Positions 16,529 through 25,707 are shown, numbered from the stretch's first letter. The stretch is 64,000 nt of DNA from Pyxidicoccus xibeiensis (GCF_024198175.1 NZ_JAJVKV010000004.1:124001-188000); one strand, 5' to 3'. Notes: generated by a model from the letters alone, not told the origin. Program-made: numbers and translations.

Positions 16529-17332
16529 TCAGGCGGCGCGCGAGGCGCAATCTCGCAGCGAGTCGAACCAGGCCAGGGTGTTGCTCGGAATCGCGTCCAG
16601 CGCGGCGACCAGCGGCGTGGAGTACCGGTGGAAGCGCGCGTCGTAGATGGGCTCGCCGATGAAGCGCGCGCCCAGCTTCTTCGCGAAGAGCGACAGCGTG
16701 CGCGGCAGGCGCAGGCCGTCGAAGTGGCCCTGGCAGGCGCGCAGGCGCTCCTCCGGCGTGTACAGCGGAGCCTCGGGAGTCTCGGGCGGCTGGGAGGACT
16801 CGTGCGGCGTCACCTTCCAGCGGGGGCTCACGCACTTCATGCGTGCGGCCACCTGGAAGGCGATGAGCGCGTCGATGGAAGAGTCCGTCTCCGTGTTGGC
16901 GGAGGCAATCCAGTGGGTGACGCCGTGCTCACGGCTCGCGCGGTACATCTCCGCCTGCAGGCGCAGGAGGACCTCCGAGCCGCGCCAGCCGCTCATCACG
17001 CAGTAGCGCGTCGTCTCCGCCAGGCGCATGCCGGGCTCGTCCACGCTGCCGAGGTCGAGCTTCTGCTCCAGCTCGATGCCCAGGCGCAGTCCGGCCGTAC
17101 GCGCGACCTCCGTGTTCGGCAGCAGCAGTCGCGAGGTGGCCACGGCCTTGTCGTCCGCGTACACGATGAAGTGGAGCGTGGTCTCCAGCGTGTCGAAGCA
17201 GCTCACGTCACGCGGCGCCGGAGGCGGAGCACCCAGGAGTCCCAGCTCCGCGCCGAACACCGCCCAGCGCACCCGCAGCGCATCGTCCAGTTGCCTCTGG
17301 TTCGAGGCAATCACACAGCGCACCGTCGTCAT
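16529..17332 (-). CDS. FeeM-like N-acyl amino acid synthase / autoinducer-synthase-fold acyltransferase
   Basis: The 267-residue GNAT-fold protein belongs with the N-acyl amino acid synthases (FeeM) and LuxI-fold enzymes, which join a fatty acyl group from acyl-ACP to an amine. Supporting segments are ALRVRWAVFGAELGLLG near the N-terminus (substrate-loop RxxVF motif), FIVYADDKAVATSRLLLPN (core beta-strands), LAETTRYCVMSGWRGSEVL, and a C-terminal region ending GEPIYDARFHRYSTPLVAAL. ATG 17332 is used; an in-frame GTG at 17338 with AAGGGGG just before it is an alternative. It is the first gene of a two-gene unit with the oxidase. Confidence 0.72.
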   Translation of the reverse strand: MTTVRCVIASNQRQLDDALRVRWAVFGAELGLLGAPPPAPRDVSCFDTLETTLHFIVYADDKAVATSRLLLPNTEVARTAGLRLGIELEQKLDLGSVDEPGMRLAETTRYCVMSGWRGSEVLLRLQAEMYRASREHGVTHWIASANTETDSSIDALIAFQVAARMKCVSPRWKVTPHESSQPPETPEAPLYTPEERLRACQGHFDGLRLPRTLSLFAKKLGARFIGEPIYDARFHRYSTPLVAALDAIPSNTLAWFDSLRDCASRAA

Positions 17333-17600
17333 CTTCACCGGCCCCCTTGCAATGGCGGATGGCGCTCGGCAGGCATGACGCCCCGGGTCCCCCAAGGACC
17401 CGGAGCCACCACCGCGCCCCGCTCATCTCGTTCATCGCGGGGGGGATTTTCCGTGGGACTTTTTTCTTCGCGGTCTCCCATCCCCCTGCCTTGAAACCCC
17501 GTCACCTGCCATTGGAGTTCTGACAACGCGCTGGCATACGCTGCGGGAGCACTCGCGTTTCCGAGGTTGCGCGAGTGCGAACCAGGCTCTGGAGGCTCAC

Positions 17601-17813
17601 GTGAAGAAGACGCTTCTTGCTGTCCTCGCAGGCTTCACCGTTGCATTCGTCGCAGGTGCCGTTACCGCTCCGAAGGCGGAGGCGCAGACCACCCCGAGAT
17701 GCCGGACCAACAGCGACTGCACCGCCTATGGGCAGACCCACTGCGCGGGCGACCCGGGCTACTGCTGGCACGATGATTGGTACGGCCAGTACGGCTACTG
17801 CTACTGCCCTTGA
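17601..17813 (+). CDS. Small secreted six-cysteine peptide
   Basis: The 70-residue product starts at GTG with GGAGG five bases upstream. Residues 1-28 are a textbook signal peptide (MKKTLLAVLAGFTVAFVAG, cleavage after AEA). The mature part of about 42 residues has six Cys, in the order C-x4-C-x7-C-x6-C-x11-C-x-C, and is rich in Tyr, Asp and Gly. Six cysteines in so short a peptide imply three disulfides. No family is recognised with confidence. It stands alone between divergent and convergent neighbours, with a hairpin terminator after it. Confidence 0.7.
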   Translation: MKKTLLAVLAGFTVAFVAGAVTAPKAEAQTTPRCRTNSDCTAYGQTHCAGDPGYCWHDDWYGQYGYCYCP

Positions 17814-17861
17814 TGAAGCACAGCGGCGCTTCGGCACCTGAACGTCGGTGACCGAGCTGCC

Positions 17862-17902
17862 CCAGCGACGGCGGACCGCCACTCGTAGCCGACCGTCGCT
17901 GG
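17862..17902. terminator. Bidirectional hairpin between convergent genes
   Basis: The perfect 10-bp stem CCAGCGACGG / CCGTCGCTGG (17862-17871, 17893-17902) lies between the Cys-rich peptide gene and the convergent anti-sigma gene. The loop is long (21 nt) and there is no T-run. Confidence 0.5.
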
Positions 17903-17916
17903 ACCCTCGTAGGGCG

Positions 17917-18621
17917 CTACCGCTTCACGAAGCCGACGTGCTCCACCGTCACGCCTCTGGGCGCCGCCGCCTCCAGCTTCTGGCCCGCCTTCAGCGCGGC
18001 CACCGCCCAGTCCAGCTCGAAGGGCTTGCGCGCGTGCAGGGCATACACGTCCTCATGCCCGCGCACCGCGTCCAGCTCCACCGCCCCCGGCAACAGCGGG
18101 CGCGCCACCTGGTAGGGCGCCGACCTCATGCCTCCGTACGGGTGGTACACCGTGACAGCGCCCTCCCCGTCCCGGCTCAGCACAGCCACGAAGCCGTCCT
18201 CGGCCGCCCGCACCTCGAACTGGAGGACGTCCCCGGCGGCCAGCTCCTCGCCCGGCGCCACCCGGGCGGTGCCCTCGCCCGCCTTGCGGTGCACCACCAG
18301 CGCCACCCCGCCCTTCACCGTGTAGGCGTCCTCGCGGGGCCACACCACCACCAGCACCGAGGCCGCCAGCGCCGGCACCAGCAACATCCACCACGGCCGC
18401 CGCCGCGCCGGCAGCGATGCCTCGTAGCGCGCCACCAGCGGCCCGGGCGGGTTCTGGACGAGGAAGGCCGCCGAGTCCGCCCGCAGTTCCTCCAGCCGCG
18501 CCCGGTCCGCCTCCGAGTCCGCCAGCACCGCCTCCACCTGGCGCCGCGCGTCCGGTGACAGCGCGTCCGCCAGGTAGCGCTCCAGCAGCGGCTCCTTGAT
18601 GCGACGCTCGCCCGGACTCAT
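17917..18621 (-). CDS. Anti-sigma factor-like membrane protein with DUF4384-like periplasmic domain
   Basis: The gene encodes 234 residues: a cytosolic helical part (1-75, HPPLLERYLADALSP-like zinc-free anti-sigma region), one transmembrane helix (WWMLLVPALAASVLVVVW, about residues 76-93) and a periplasmic beta domain with GDVLQFEVRAAEDGFVAVLSRD and VTVYHPYGG, resembling DUF4384. It overlaps the sigma-factor gene by the four bases ATGA, the usual arrangement for sigma/anti-sigma pairs. It presumably holds the sigma factor inactive until an envelope signal arrives; the ligand is unknown. Confidence 0.78.
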   Translation of the reverse strand: MSPGERRIKEPLLERYLADALSPDARRQVEAVLADSEADRARLEELRADSAAFLVQNPPGPLVARYEASLPARRRPWWMLLVPALAASVLVVVWPREDAYTVKGGVALVVHRKAGEGTARVAPGEELAAGDVLQFEVRAAEDGFVAVLSRDGEGAVTVYHPYGGMRSAPYQVARPLLPGAVELDAVRGHEDVYALHARKPFELDWAVAALKAGQKLEAAAPRGVTVEHVGFVKR

Positions 18622-19220
18622 GGGGCCGCCCCGGGGGAAAGGCGGAGGCTGCGCTTCTGCGCGCGCTCCGCGAACCGGGCCAGCATCCGGGACACCGTCT
18701 TCCGTGACAAGTCCAGCACCTGCGCCACCTCCTCGGTGGTGTGTCCCTCCACGAAGTAGAGGACGGCGACGGTGAGCACCTCCGGGTCCTCACCCTGGGT
18801 CAGCAGCGCCAGGTCCTGCAGCGCCTCCACCCGCTCCAGCCCGCCCGTGTGTGCGCTCGCCACATCCTGGCCCCGCTGCTCCGCCTCGCCGTCCGCGTCC
18901 TCCACCGACAGCGGCCCCAGGCGCCCGTACCAACGCGCCCGGCGGCGCACCCGGTCCACCGCCCGATAGGTGGCGATTTGATACAGCAGGGTGAAGGGTG
19001 ACGCCTCCGCGCGCGGCGTGTCCCTCGACTTCATGTACGCCAGGAAGGTGTCCTGGGTGACGTCCAGGGCCTCCTCGGCGTCACGCGTGAGGGACAGCGC
19101 ACGTCGATGCACCGCGGGACCGAACCGCCGGTAGAGCCCCGCCAGGTCCCCGGCGTCCGGAGACGCCTGCGAAGTGGGGGCTCCCGGGGGAGCGGTGGAC
19201 CGCGAGCTCAACCGCCACAC
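18618..19220 (-). CDS. ECF-type RNA polymerase sigma factor
   Basis: The 200-residue sigma factor starts at GTG. Region 2 includes LAGLYRRFGPAVHRRALSL and AEEALDVTQDTFLAYM, followed by FTLLYQIATYRAVDRVRRRAR (region 2.3/2.4). Region 4 has YFVEGHTTEEVAQVLDLS then RKTVSRMLARFAERA, a helix-turn-helix for the -35 element. Between the two is an acidic linker of about 30 residues. It is translationally coupled to the membrane anti-sigma gene. Its target promoters are not known; the repeated CCTTAAGTGG element nearby is one candidate to test. Confidence 0.92.
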   Translation of the reverse strand: MWRLSSRSTAPPGAPTSQASPDAGDLAGLYRRFGPAVHRRALSLTRDAEEALDVTQDTFLAYMKSRDTPRAEASPFTLLYQIATYRAVDRVRRRARWYGRLGPLSVEDADGEAEQRGQDVASAHTGGLERVEALQDLALLTQGEDPEVLTVAVLYFVEGHTTEEVAQVLDLSRKTVSRMLARFAERAQKRSLRLSPGAAP

Positions 19221-19297
19221 CTCCGGCCCATGGGCCCTCGCGAACCGTCACTCCCAGGTCCACGAGCCCTCGCGGGCCGGAGGCTCCAGGACGTCCG

Positions 19298-20179
19298 TCA
19301 CTCCATGAGGGCCAGCCGGCTCGCGAGCCGCCCCTCGCACTGCTGCTTCATCTTCACATAAAAGTCCTTCGAGGCCAGAGAGATGGCCCGCGAGTAGTGC
19401 TCCAGGGCCTGCTCGTACTCGCCGCTGGCGTCCTGCAGGACGGCCAGGTTGTACCAGGCCCCTCCATTCTCCGGGTGCTGCTCGGCGTAGGCCTTCAGCT
19501 GGGTGATGGCCCCCTCGAGGTTCCCCTTCTCGGCCACCTCGATGATGCCCTTCTGGGCCTCGTCGTCATCGTCCATGCGGAGCGAGTGGGTCACCTGGCG
19601 GGGCGTCAGGTCATGGAGCAGCCGGTACACCGCGTTGCTGGCCGCGAGCGTCAGGAGTCCGTCCGCCTTGTCGCCCTCCTGCTTGTACACGTACTCATCC
19701 TCGGCGAGCAGCACCTTGCCCGCGGCGTTGTAGGCCGTCACGCCCAGCGCGACCTTGCCGACGTAGACGTCCTGCTTGCGCTTGTGGACGTTGCCCTTGT
19801 CGTCCTTGGTCTCGGTGACGCGGGTCTCCATGTCGGTGTTCCAGTCGAGCACGTCGACGCGCAGGCCAATCTCCCCCGGCGCGAGCGGGGTGGCCTTGTC
19901 GCCGTGCACCTCCACCGTGCGCCCGGCGACCTTCACGATGGTGCCCTCGTCGGTGCGGTCCACGAGCGCGAAGTAGCCGTCATTGCGGCTCTGCCGCTTC
20001 AGCTCCCGGACGACGTAGTCGCGGGCGCTGCGGCGGCCCTCGGTCTGCACGAGGGCCAGCTGCTTCGCGGAGCCGACGTTGACCTTCGCGGGCTCGAGGA
20101 CCCGTACCTTGAGGGCAGGCGAACAGCCGACGACGAGCGTGGCCAGCAGCAACAACGGACGCAGTGAGCGCAAGTGCAT
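19298..20179 (-). CDS. Lipoprotein with TPR repeats, DUF6340-like
   Basis: The 293-residue protein starts at ATG 20179. The lipobox is VVGC (Cys 19). The middle region with YVVRELKRQSRNDGYFALVDRT and the later VALGVTAYNAAGKVLLAEDEY resembles families that assess envelope components (DUF6340-like). The C-terminal 100 residues form TPR-type helical repeats (NLEGAITQLKAYAEQHPENG, AWYNLAVLQDASGEYEQALEHY). A shared promoter-like element, CCTTAAGTGG, lies 108 nt upstream. The function is unknown; an outer-membrane assembly or stress role is possible. Confidence 0.72.
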   Translation of the reverse strand: MHLRSLRPLLLLATLVVGCSPALKVRVLEPAKVNVGSAKQLALVQTEGRRSARDYVVRELKRQSRNDGYFALVDRTDEGTIVKVAGRTVEVHGDKATPLAPGEIGLRVDVLDWNTDMETRVTETKDDKGNVHKRKQDVYVGKVALGVTAYNAAGKVLLAEDEYVYKQEGDKADGLLTLAASNAVYRLLHDLTPRQVTHSLRMDDDDEAQKGIIEVAEKGNLEGAITQLKAYAEQHPENGGAWYNLAVLQDASGEYEQALEHYSRAISLASKDFYVKMKQQCEGRLASRLALME

Positions 20180-20287
20180 GGGATTCTCTCGAAGAAGCAG
20201 GGGACGACGCTCCACCGGGCGCGAGACCTGAAGCCCCGGCCCGGGGAGCAGCAGGAAGGTGTCGCAACCCACCTCCCTGGCGATATT

Positions 20288-20297
20288 CCACTTAAGG
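20288..20297 (-). promoter_or_regulatory. CCTTAAGTGG element, copy 1
   Basis: Read on the minus strand, CCTTAAGTGG stands between the DUF4215 gene and the TPR lipoprotein gene, 108 nt before the lipoprotein start. The same 10-mer occurs at 23038 and 51488 upstream of other secreted-protein genes. Confidence 0.5.
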
Positions 20298-20319
20298 GGT
20301 ACGGCGCCGGGGCCCGCGC

Positions 20320-22950
20320 TCAGCGCAGGGTGACGGACAGCCGGTAGTCGAAGACCGTGGCCGCGCCACTCGACGAGGACGAGGCGCCCACCCGGAGGTA
20401 GTAGGTGCCGGCGGGCAGGTCCCGGGCGCCGAAGTGGTCGGGCGTCGGTCCGCGGCCATCGAGGCGCGAGCAGTAGCCCCGGCCCGTGTCATCGTCGCTG
20501 GCCAGCACGTTGCCGCCGGCATCGAGCAGCGCCAGGACGCTGTCCATGCCGTTGGACTCGCAGGTCTCCGCACCGGCCCCGGTGCCCTCGGTGATTTCCG
20601 CGAGCAGCGAGCGTCCTCCCACGGGCAGGGTGAGGCGGTAGACGTCCACGTCCCCCTGCGTCGGATGCGTGGCGGTGACGAACGCCTCTCCGCCCGTGAG
20701 GGTCAGCGGCGTGGCGGTGGCGGGCGTCTCGTTGGGCTCCGTCTCGCCCCCCGCGCTGGCCAGGAAGGACACGTCCAGCACGTAGGCGAAGGAGGACTCC
20801 CTTCCCGGCGTCGCGGAGACCTCCACGTAGTGCGTCCCCGCCGCCAGGTGGACGGTGAGCGCCGCGCAGGCGCTGATGCCCTCGTCGTAGGACACCGCCG
20901 TGACAGCGCCCGCCGTGTCCAGCAGCCGGACCCGCGTGTCCACGTCGAAGCCGCAGCGCAGCAGCCCTCCGTGGAAGGTCTCGAAGCGCACCACGGTGGG
21001 CGCCGCGAGCTCCACGCGGTACAGGTCCAGGTCGCTATCGGAGGGGAGGCTCCCGGTGAACCGCGTGCTGCCCGTGACTCGCACGGGCGCCCCGCCGGTG
21101 GCACGGGCGTCCGCCTCCGTCCGCGTCCCGTTGGGCTCCACCTCCGCCGAGGCGCCTTCCACGGCACAGGTCCGGCTGCAGCCATCTCCGTCCGTGGTGT
21201 TGCCGTCGTCGCACGGCTCGGGGGCATCCAGGAAGCCATCGCCGCACACCGGGACGCGCTCACACGTGCTGGTGCAGCCCTGCCCGCCGTCGCACTCCTC
21301 GCTGCCGGTGACGGTGCCGTCGCCGCAGACGGCCTCGTGGCGCATCCGCAGGGTGTACGCGGGAACCGCGTCGCCCGAGACGGACCGGAGGCGCACGTAC
21401 CAGGTGCCCGGCGCGAGCCGGCGCATGGCGCGGTTTCCATCCGACGCGGAGAGGCGGGGGCAGTAGCCCGGGCCGCTGTCGTCGTCGGAGGCGACCTGGT
21501 TGCCGCTCGCATCGAGCAGGGCCATGCCCGGGTCGATGGCCGCGCAGTACGACGGCCCCGACTCGTCGAAGACCTCCAGGGCCAGGTCCGTGGTGGCCGT
21601 GAGCGTGAAGCGGTAGAGGTCCACGTCGCTCCCGCTGGAGAGCGCGCCTCCGGAGAAGCCCATGGGCACCAGCGGCCCGCTGGCGGTGGCCGTCGTGTCG
21701 TTGGGCTCCGCCTCCAGGGTGGGCGGCACCATGCAGAACCGGTTGCACGCGTCTCCGTCCACCGTGTTGCCGTCGTCGCAGGCCTCGCTCCCCGTCCGCT
21801 CGCCGTCGCCACAGGTGGCGACACGCTGGACGTTCAGACCATAGGGAAGGGCGGTCGTCCCACTACTGAAGACCGACGCTTCGACCTCGACGTAGTAGGT
21901 GCCGGGAAGCAGGCGCGTCAGGGCGGCATTGCTCGTGGGGTCCAGCAGCGAGCACAGGCTCAGGCCGCTGTCGTCGTCCGAAGCGAGGCTGGAGCCGTTC
22001 GCGTCCAGCAGCCGGACATAGGTGTCGATGTCCTGGCAGCTGTGAGGCCCCCGGCTGTCGTCCGTGCTGATGCGAAGGTCCGTCACGCGGGTGAGGGTGA
22101 AGCGGTACACGTCCGTGTCACTCCGGGAAGCCAGCGCGCCGAAGGCCCGCGCCGGCACCCAGGGCAGCACGGTGGCGGTGGTGGTCTCCTCGTTCGGCTC
22201 GGCCTCGAACACGCCTTCCACGTTGCACGTGGCGTTGCACCCGTCGCCCGCCGCCGTGTTGCCGTCGTCGCACGTCTCCGCGCCGCGCACGCGCCCGTCA
22301 CCGCACACGCCCGCGCAGACGCTGGGCGTGCCGTTGCACGTGTACCCGGACTCCACCGCACACGTGGCGCCGCACCCGTCGTTGGCGGCCGTGTTGCCGT
22401 CGTCGCACGCCTCCGCTGCCGTCCGCACGCCGTCACCGCAGCGGGGCGCGCAGGTGCTGGGCGTGCCGGAGCAGGTGTACCCGGACTCCACCGTGCACGT
22501 GGCGCCACACCCGTCACCCGCGGCGGTGTTGCCGTCGTCGCACGTCTCCGCGCCCCCCCACACCCCGTCGCCACAGCGGCGCGCGCAGGTGCTGGGCGTG
22601 CCGGTGCACGAGTACCCGGACTCCACCTGGCACGTGGCGCCGCACCCGTCGTCCGCCCTGCGGTTGCCGTCGTCGCAGGCTTCCGTGGAGGACAGTCGCC
22701 CGTCGCCACACCCCTGCAGGGCGACGCACTGGCCCGCCACGCAGGTATTGCCCGCCGAGCACGCGGTGCCACATGCGCCGCAGTGCTGGACGTCCGTGGT
22801 CAGGTCGCGACAGGTGCCCGAGCAGGACGTCTGTCCGGTGGGACAGTCCTCGGGTGAGTCCGGGGGTTCCGGCGAGGTACAGGCCATGGCGGACAGGGTC
22901 AGGGCGACCAACACGAGCAACCCCGACGTGGGGCGGCGAGACATCGTCAT
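20320..22950 (-). CDS. Secreted lipoprotein with DUF4215 Cys-rich repeats and pre-peptidase C-terminal domains
   Basis: The 876-residue surface protein starts at ATG 22950 (GGGAG seven bases upstream). After the lipobox SAMAC (Cys 24) comes a Cys cluster, then at least six DUF4215-type repeats of the form CGDG-x-ACDDGN-x-DGC-x-C (four in residues 90-250, others near 390-430 and 560-640). Four PPC-like beta domains are interspersed, each with VDxYRFTL/VDVYRLTL, a Ser-Asp-Asp-Asp-Ser/Thr-Gly metal-like loop and LxPGTYYVxV. PPC domains normally trail secreted proteases, but no catalytic domain is present. A role in adhesion or surface display is likely. Confidence 0.85.
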   Translation of the reverse strand: MTMSRRPTSGLLVLVALTLSAMACTSPEPPDSPEDCPTGQTSCSGTCRDLTTDVQHCGACGTACSAGNTCVAGQCVALQGCGDGRLSSTEACDDGNRRADDGCGATCQVESGYSCTGTPSTCARRCGDGVWGGAETCDDGNTAAGDGCGATCTVESGYTCSGTPSTCAPRCGDGVRTAAEACDDGNTAANDGCGATCAVESGYTCNGTPSVCAGVCGDGRVRGAETCDDGNTAAGDGCNATCNVEGVFEAEPNEETTTATVLPWVPARAFGALASRSDTDVYRFTLTRVTDLRISTDDSRGPHSCQDIDTYVRLLDANGSSLASDDDSGLSLCSLLDPTSNAALTRLLPGTYYVEVEASVFSSGTTALPYGLNVQRVATCGDGERTGSEACDDGNTVDGDACNRFCMVPPTLEAEPNDTTATASGPLVPMGFSGGALSSGSDVDLYRFTLTATTDLALEVFDESGPSYCAAIDPGMALLDASGNQVASDDDSGPGYCPRLSASDGNRAMRRLAPGTWYVRLRSVSGDAVPAYTLRMRHEAVCGDGTVTGSEECDGGQGCTSTCERVPVCGDGFLDAPEPCDDGNTTDGDGCSRTCAVEGASAEVEPNGTRTEADARATGGAPVRVTGSTRFTGSLPSDSDLDLYRVELAAPTVVRFETFHGGLLRCGFDVDTRVRLLDTAGAVTAVSYDEGISACAALTVHLAAGTHYVEVSATPGRESSFAYVLDVSFLASAGGETEPNETPATATPLTLTGGEAFVTATHPTQGDVDVYRLTLPVGGRSLLAEITEGTGAGAETCESNGMDSVLALLDAGGNVLASDDDTGRGYCSRLDGRGPTPDHFGARDLPAGTYYLRVGASSSSSGAATVFDYRLSVTLR

Positions 22951-23037
22951 TTCATGACTCCCAGCAAGGGCCAGCGGCGCTCGCACAGCAGGTGCGAACG
23001 TCCGCCAGCGTGAGGGAGTTCACGCGCGAGGGCTCTA

Positions 23038-23047
23038 CCACTTAAGG
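23038..23047 (-). promoter_or_regulatory. CCTTAAGTGG element, copy 2
   Basis: On the minus strand the element (extended form GCCTTAAGTGGTA) is 87 nt before the start of the DUF4215/PPC lipoprotein. It also sits only 18 nt downstream of the end of the DUF5916 gene, placing it in the promoter region. Confidence 0.55.
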
Positions 23048-23064
23048 CGTAGCCGCCCGCCCCG

Positions 23065-25707
23065 TCAGTCCACCGGAATCCACCAGGAGAGCTTCACCGC
23101 GAAGGTGTGGCTGCCCGGCGCGGAGAAGGTGTTGCCCAGCGCGGAGGGCTCCAGCACGGTGCCCAGGGCCTCCTCGTTGGAGCGGTCCTGCTGCCACACG
23201 AAGAAGAGCGTGCTGCCGGGGCGGAACTCCCAGCGCACCACCAGGTTGCTGCGCAGCGAGCGGAGGTTGAAGTCCGGGTCGTCCACCTCGAAGGACTCGC
23301 CCGCGGCATCCACCACGCGCAGCCGGCCGTCCGCCCGGGTGATGCCGTCCTCCGGGTAGCGCAGCAGCGCGCGGCCTCGCGGCTGGAGCAGCTCGCCGAA
23401 GCGGCGGTACTTCCCGCTGGACGCGAAGGGCTCCGCGTACAGCTCCACGCTCAGGTTCGGGGTGACGAAGAAGTCCGCGCGCAGCCGGGCGAACAGCTCG
23501 CGCCGGTCCACCGCGCCGAAGACGTAGCGCCGGCCGAAGGTCTGCTCCCGGCCGCCGCCCACCGTGGCCACGTACTGCGGCTCCTCCGTGAAGGAGGACA
23601 GCCCCGGCTCCACCGCCAGGCGCAGCCGGCGGTTGGGCTGCACGCTCAGGCTGCCGCCCAGCACATAGCCGTGGCTGCCCGTCTCGTAGCGCCACACCTC
23701 CCCTTCCAGGCTCCACCGCGTCGTCGCGCTGAAGGCGTTCTCCAGGCTGCCGAGGAACGTCATGCCCTGGCCCGTCTGCATCAGCGGCCCGCCCCGCGTC
23801 AGCACGTCCGACAGCGCGCGCGGCAGGTACGTGCCCGTCACCGACGCCGTCCAGAAGTTGGGGAAGGTGAGCCCCACCGTCGACGACAGGCTGGTGGTCT
23901 GGCGCACCCCGCCGTAGTTCCAGTTGTTGGAGAGCGCCAGCGTCGCCTCCAGGCCGCGCAGCAGCGGCCCGGGCTCCGTGTCCCGGTACGTGAGGCTCAG
24001 GTCCGCGTTGAGGTCGTCCGCCGTCTGCAGGCTGCCCGCGTCGTTGAGCTCGAAGCCCGGTGACTCCGCGTAGCCGCCCACGCTCCACAGCCAGTGCCGG
24101 CCGCTCACCCGCTCCAGCGTGGCGCCCGCCGTGTAGCCCGACAGCGACGTGGCCTCCGGGTCCACCCGCACGTACGTCTGGTCCGGCCGCTGGTAGTAGC
24201 GCGCGCTGGAGCGCTGCAGCCGCTCCATGGCCTCGCGGCTGCCGCTCACGTGGCTGCCGCCCGCGTACGCGGTGAGCGCGTACTGGCCCCCCTCGCCCAG
24301 GCGGAACGACGCGTCCGCGCCCGCCGTGTACGCCTGCCGGGGCAGGTTGCCGTCCAGGTCCGCTTCCGCGCCACCCGAGCGGATGGCGCGGTGCACGCCC
24401 GTCAGCGTGGCCCCCACCACCGAGGCCCCGCCGCCCAGCTCCTGCTGCACGCGCATCACCCCGTAGCCCGTGAAGGGCTCCAGCTTCACCCGGCCCGTCT
24501 GGGCCGTGTCGAAGTCGTAGGTGTCCGCGAAGCTGGAGCCGGTGACGGCCGCCAGCCCGCCCAGCGACAGGCCCGAGGCCAGCCGCCCGGTGAGCTTCCC
24601 CGCGCCCCACAGCGTGCTGGCCCGGGGCGCCTCCACGAAGTCCCGCTGCGACTCCAAGTCCCCGAGCAGGCGGGGCGAGGCGCCGATGCGCCGCGAGTAG
24701 AAGTACTGGGGGCCGCTGCCGGTGAACAGCTGGCTGCCCTCGGTGAAGAAGGGCCGGCGCTCCTCGAAGAAGGTCTCGAAGGCGCTCAGGTTCACCACCG
24801 CCGGGTCCGCCTCCAGCTGGCCGAAGTCCGGGTTCACCGTGGCGTCCAGCGTGAAGTTGGGCCCCAGCCCCACCTTGGCGTCACCGCCGACGCGGCCGCT
24901 CCAGTCCCGCCGCGAGTCGAAGGGCGTGCCCGCGCGCGGGTTGAGGCCCGCGTTGAGCAGCCAGTCCCCGGCCACGTAGGGCAGCAGCTCCAGCCGGCGC
25001 GAGGGCCGCACGCCGCGGATGCCCTGCAGCTCGCCGAACCACGAGGCCCAGCCGGTGACGTGGCGGGGCACCACCACCCAGAAGTCGTCCTCGTTGCGAC
25101 GGGGCACGTAGCGGTTGATGTTCAACCCCCACACCTGCTCCTCCGCCGCATTGAAGCGCAGCTGGGAGAACGGAATCCGCAGCTCCGCCACCCAGCCCTC
25201 TCCCGTCAGCCGGGTGCGTGCCTGCCACACAGGGTTGAAGGAGGAGTCGCGCTCGAACTCCTCGTCCACCGGGTGGTACCAGTCCACCCGCTGGCCCGCC
25301 GCCGTCACCGCGAAGCTGTACGCGGTGCGCCTGTCGAGCCAGGTGTCGAACGAGAGGATGAGCCGCTCGGCCACGCCGCTCTCGTCCCTGCGCGTCATCA
25401 CCGCTTCGATGTCCGCTGGCGAATCGCTGAACATCCGCGCGCCGACATAGAGCGCGTCTTCGTCGTAGACGAATGCGACCTCCGTGCGCAGCGTGGCGGG
25501 AAGCCCCTGGTCCGGCTCCTTCTGGACGAGGTCGGTGGTGAAGGTGGCCTGCCTCCAGGCCGCGTCGTCCAGCACGCCGTCCAGCTCGGGCGGGCGTTCC
25601 ACCCGCACCGCGGACACCGTCCGGCGAGGCCCGGGCACCTGGGCGTGGGCCAGCGCGGTACCCAGGAGCAGCATGCAGAGAGTGAACGGGATGACTCGGC
25701 GACACAT
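23065..25707 (-). CDS. DUF5916 outer-membrane protein with family-9-like carbohydrate-binding domain
   Basis: The 880-residue protein starts at ATG 25707 with signal peptide MCRRVIPFTLCMLLLG, cleaved near AHA. Residues about 30-220 match a carbohydrate-binding (CBM9-like) beta-sandwich: ERPPELDGVLDDAAWRQA, VAFVYDEDALYVGARMF, VAELRIPFSQLRF. The DUF5916 region follows, with DATVNPDFGQLEADPAVVNL and FFEERRPFFTEGSQLF, then a C-terminal half of alternating amphipathic strands ending SWWIPVD, consistent with an outer-membrane beta-barrel. The family is common in Bacteroidetes and myxobacteria, with no established function. It is divergent from the metallophosphoesterase gene. Confidence 0.85.
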   Translation of the reverse strand: MCRRVIPFTLCMLLLGTALAHAQVPGPRRTVSAVRVERPPELDGVLDDAAWRQATFTTDLVQKEPDQGLPATLRTEVAFVYDEDALYVGARMFSDSPADIEAVMTRRDESGVAERLILSFDTWLDRRTAYSFAVTAAGQRVDWYHPVDEEFERDSSFNPVWQARTRLTGEGWVAELRIPFSQLRFNAAEEQVWGLNINRYVPRRNEDDFWVVVPRHVTGWASWFGELQGIRGVRPSRRLELLPYVAGDWLLNAGLNPRAGTPFDSRRDWSGRVGGDAKVGLGPNFTLDATVNPDFGQLEADPAVVNLSAFETFFEERRPFFTEGSQLFTGSGPQYFYSRRIGASPRLLGDLESQRDFVEAPRASTLWGAGKLTGRLASGLSLGGLAAVTGSSFADTYDFDTAQTGRVKLEPFTGYGVMRVQQELGGGASVVGATLTGVHRAIRSGGAEADLDGNLPRQAYTAGADASFRLGEGGQYALTAYAGGSHVSGSREAMERLQRSSARYYQRPDQTYVRVDPEATSLSGYTAGATLERVSGRHWLWSVGGYAESPGFELNDAGSLQTADDLNADLSLTYRDTEPGPLLRGLEATLALSNNWNYGGVRQTTSLSSTVGLTFPNFWTASVTGTYLPRALSDVLTRGGPLMQTGQGMTFLGSLENAFSATTRWSLEGEVWRYETGSHGYVLGGSLSVQPNRRLRLAVEPGLSSFTEEPQYVATVGGGREQTFGRRYVFGAVDRRELFARLRADFFVTPNLSVELYAEPFASSGKYRRFGELLQPRGRALLRYPEDGITRADGRLRVVDAAGESFEVDDPDFNLRSLRSNLVVRWEFRPGSTLFFVWQQDRSNEEALGTVLEPSALGNTFSAPGSHTFAVKLSWWIPVD

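Noticed and set aside
20434..22857. Long plus-strand open frame opposite the DUF4215/PPC lipoprotein
   Set aside because: It is a shadow of the Cys-rich repeats; the opposite strand has a signal peptide, lipobox and family repeats.
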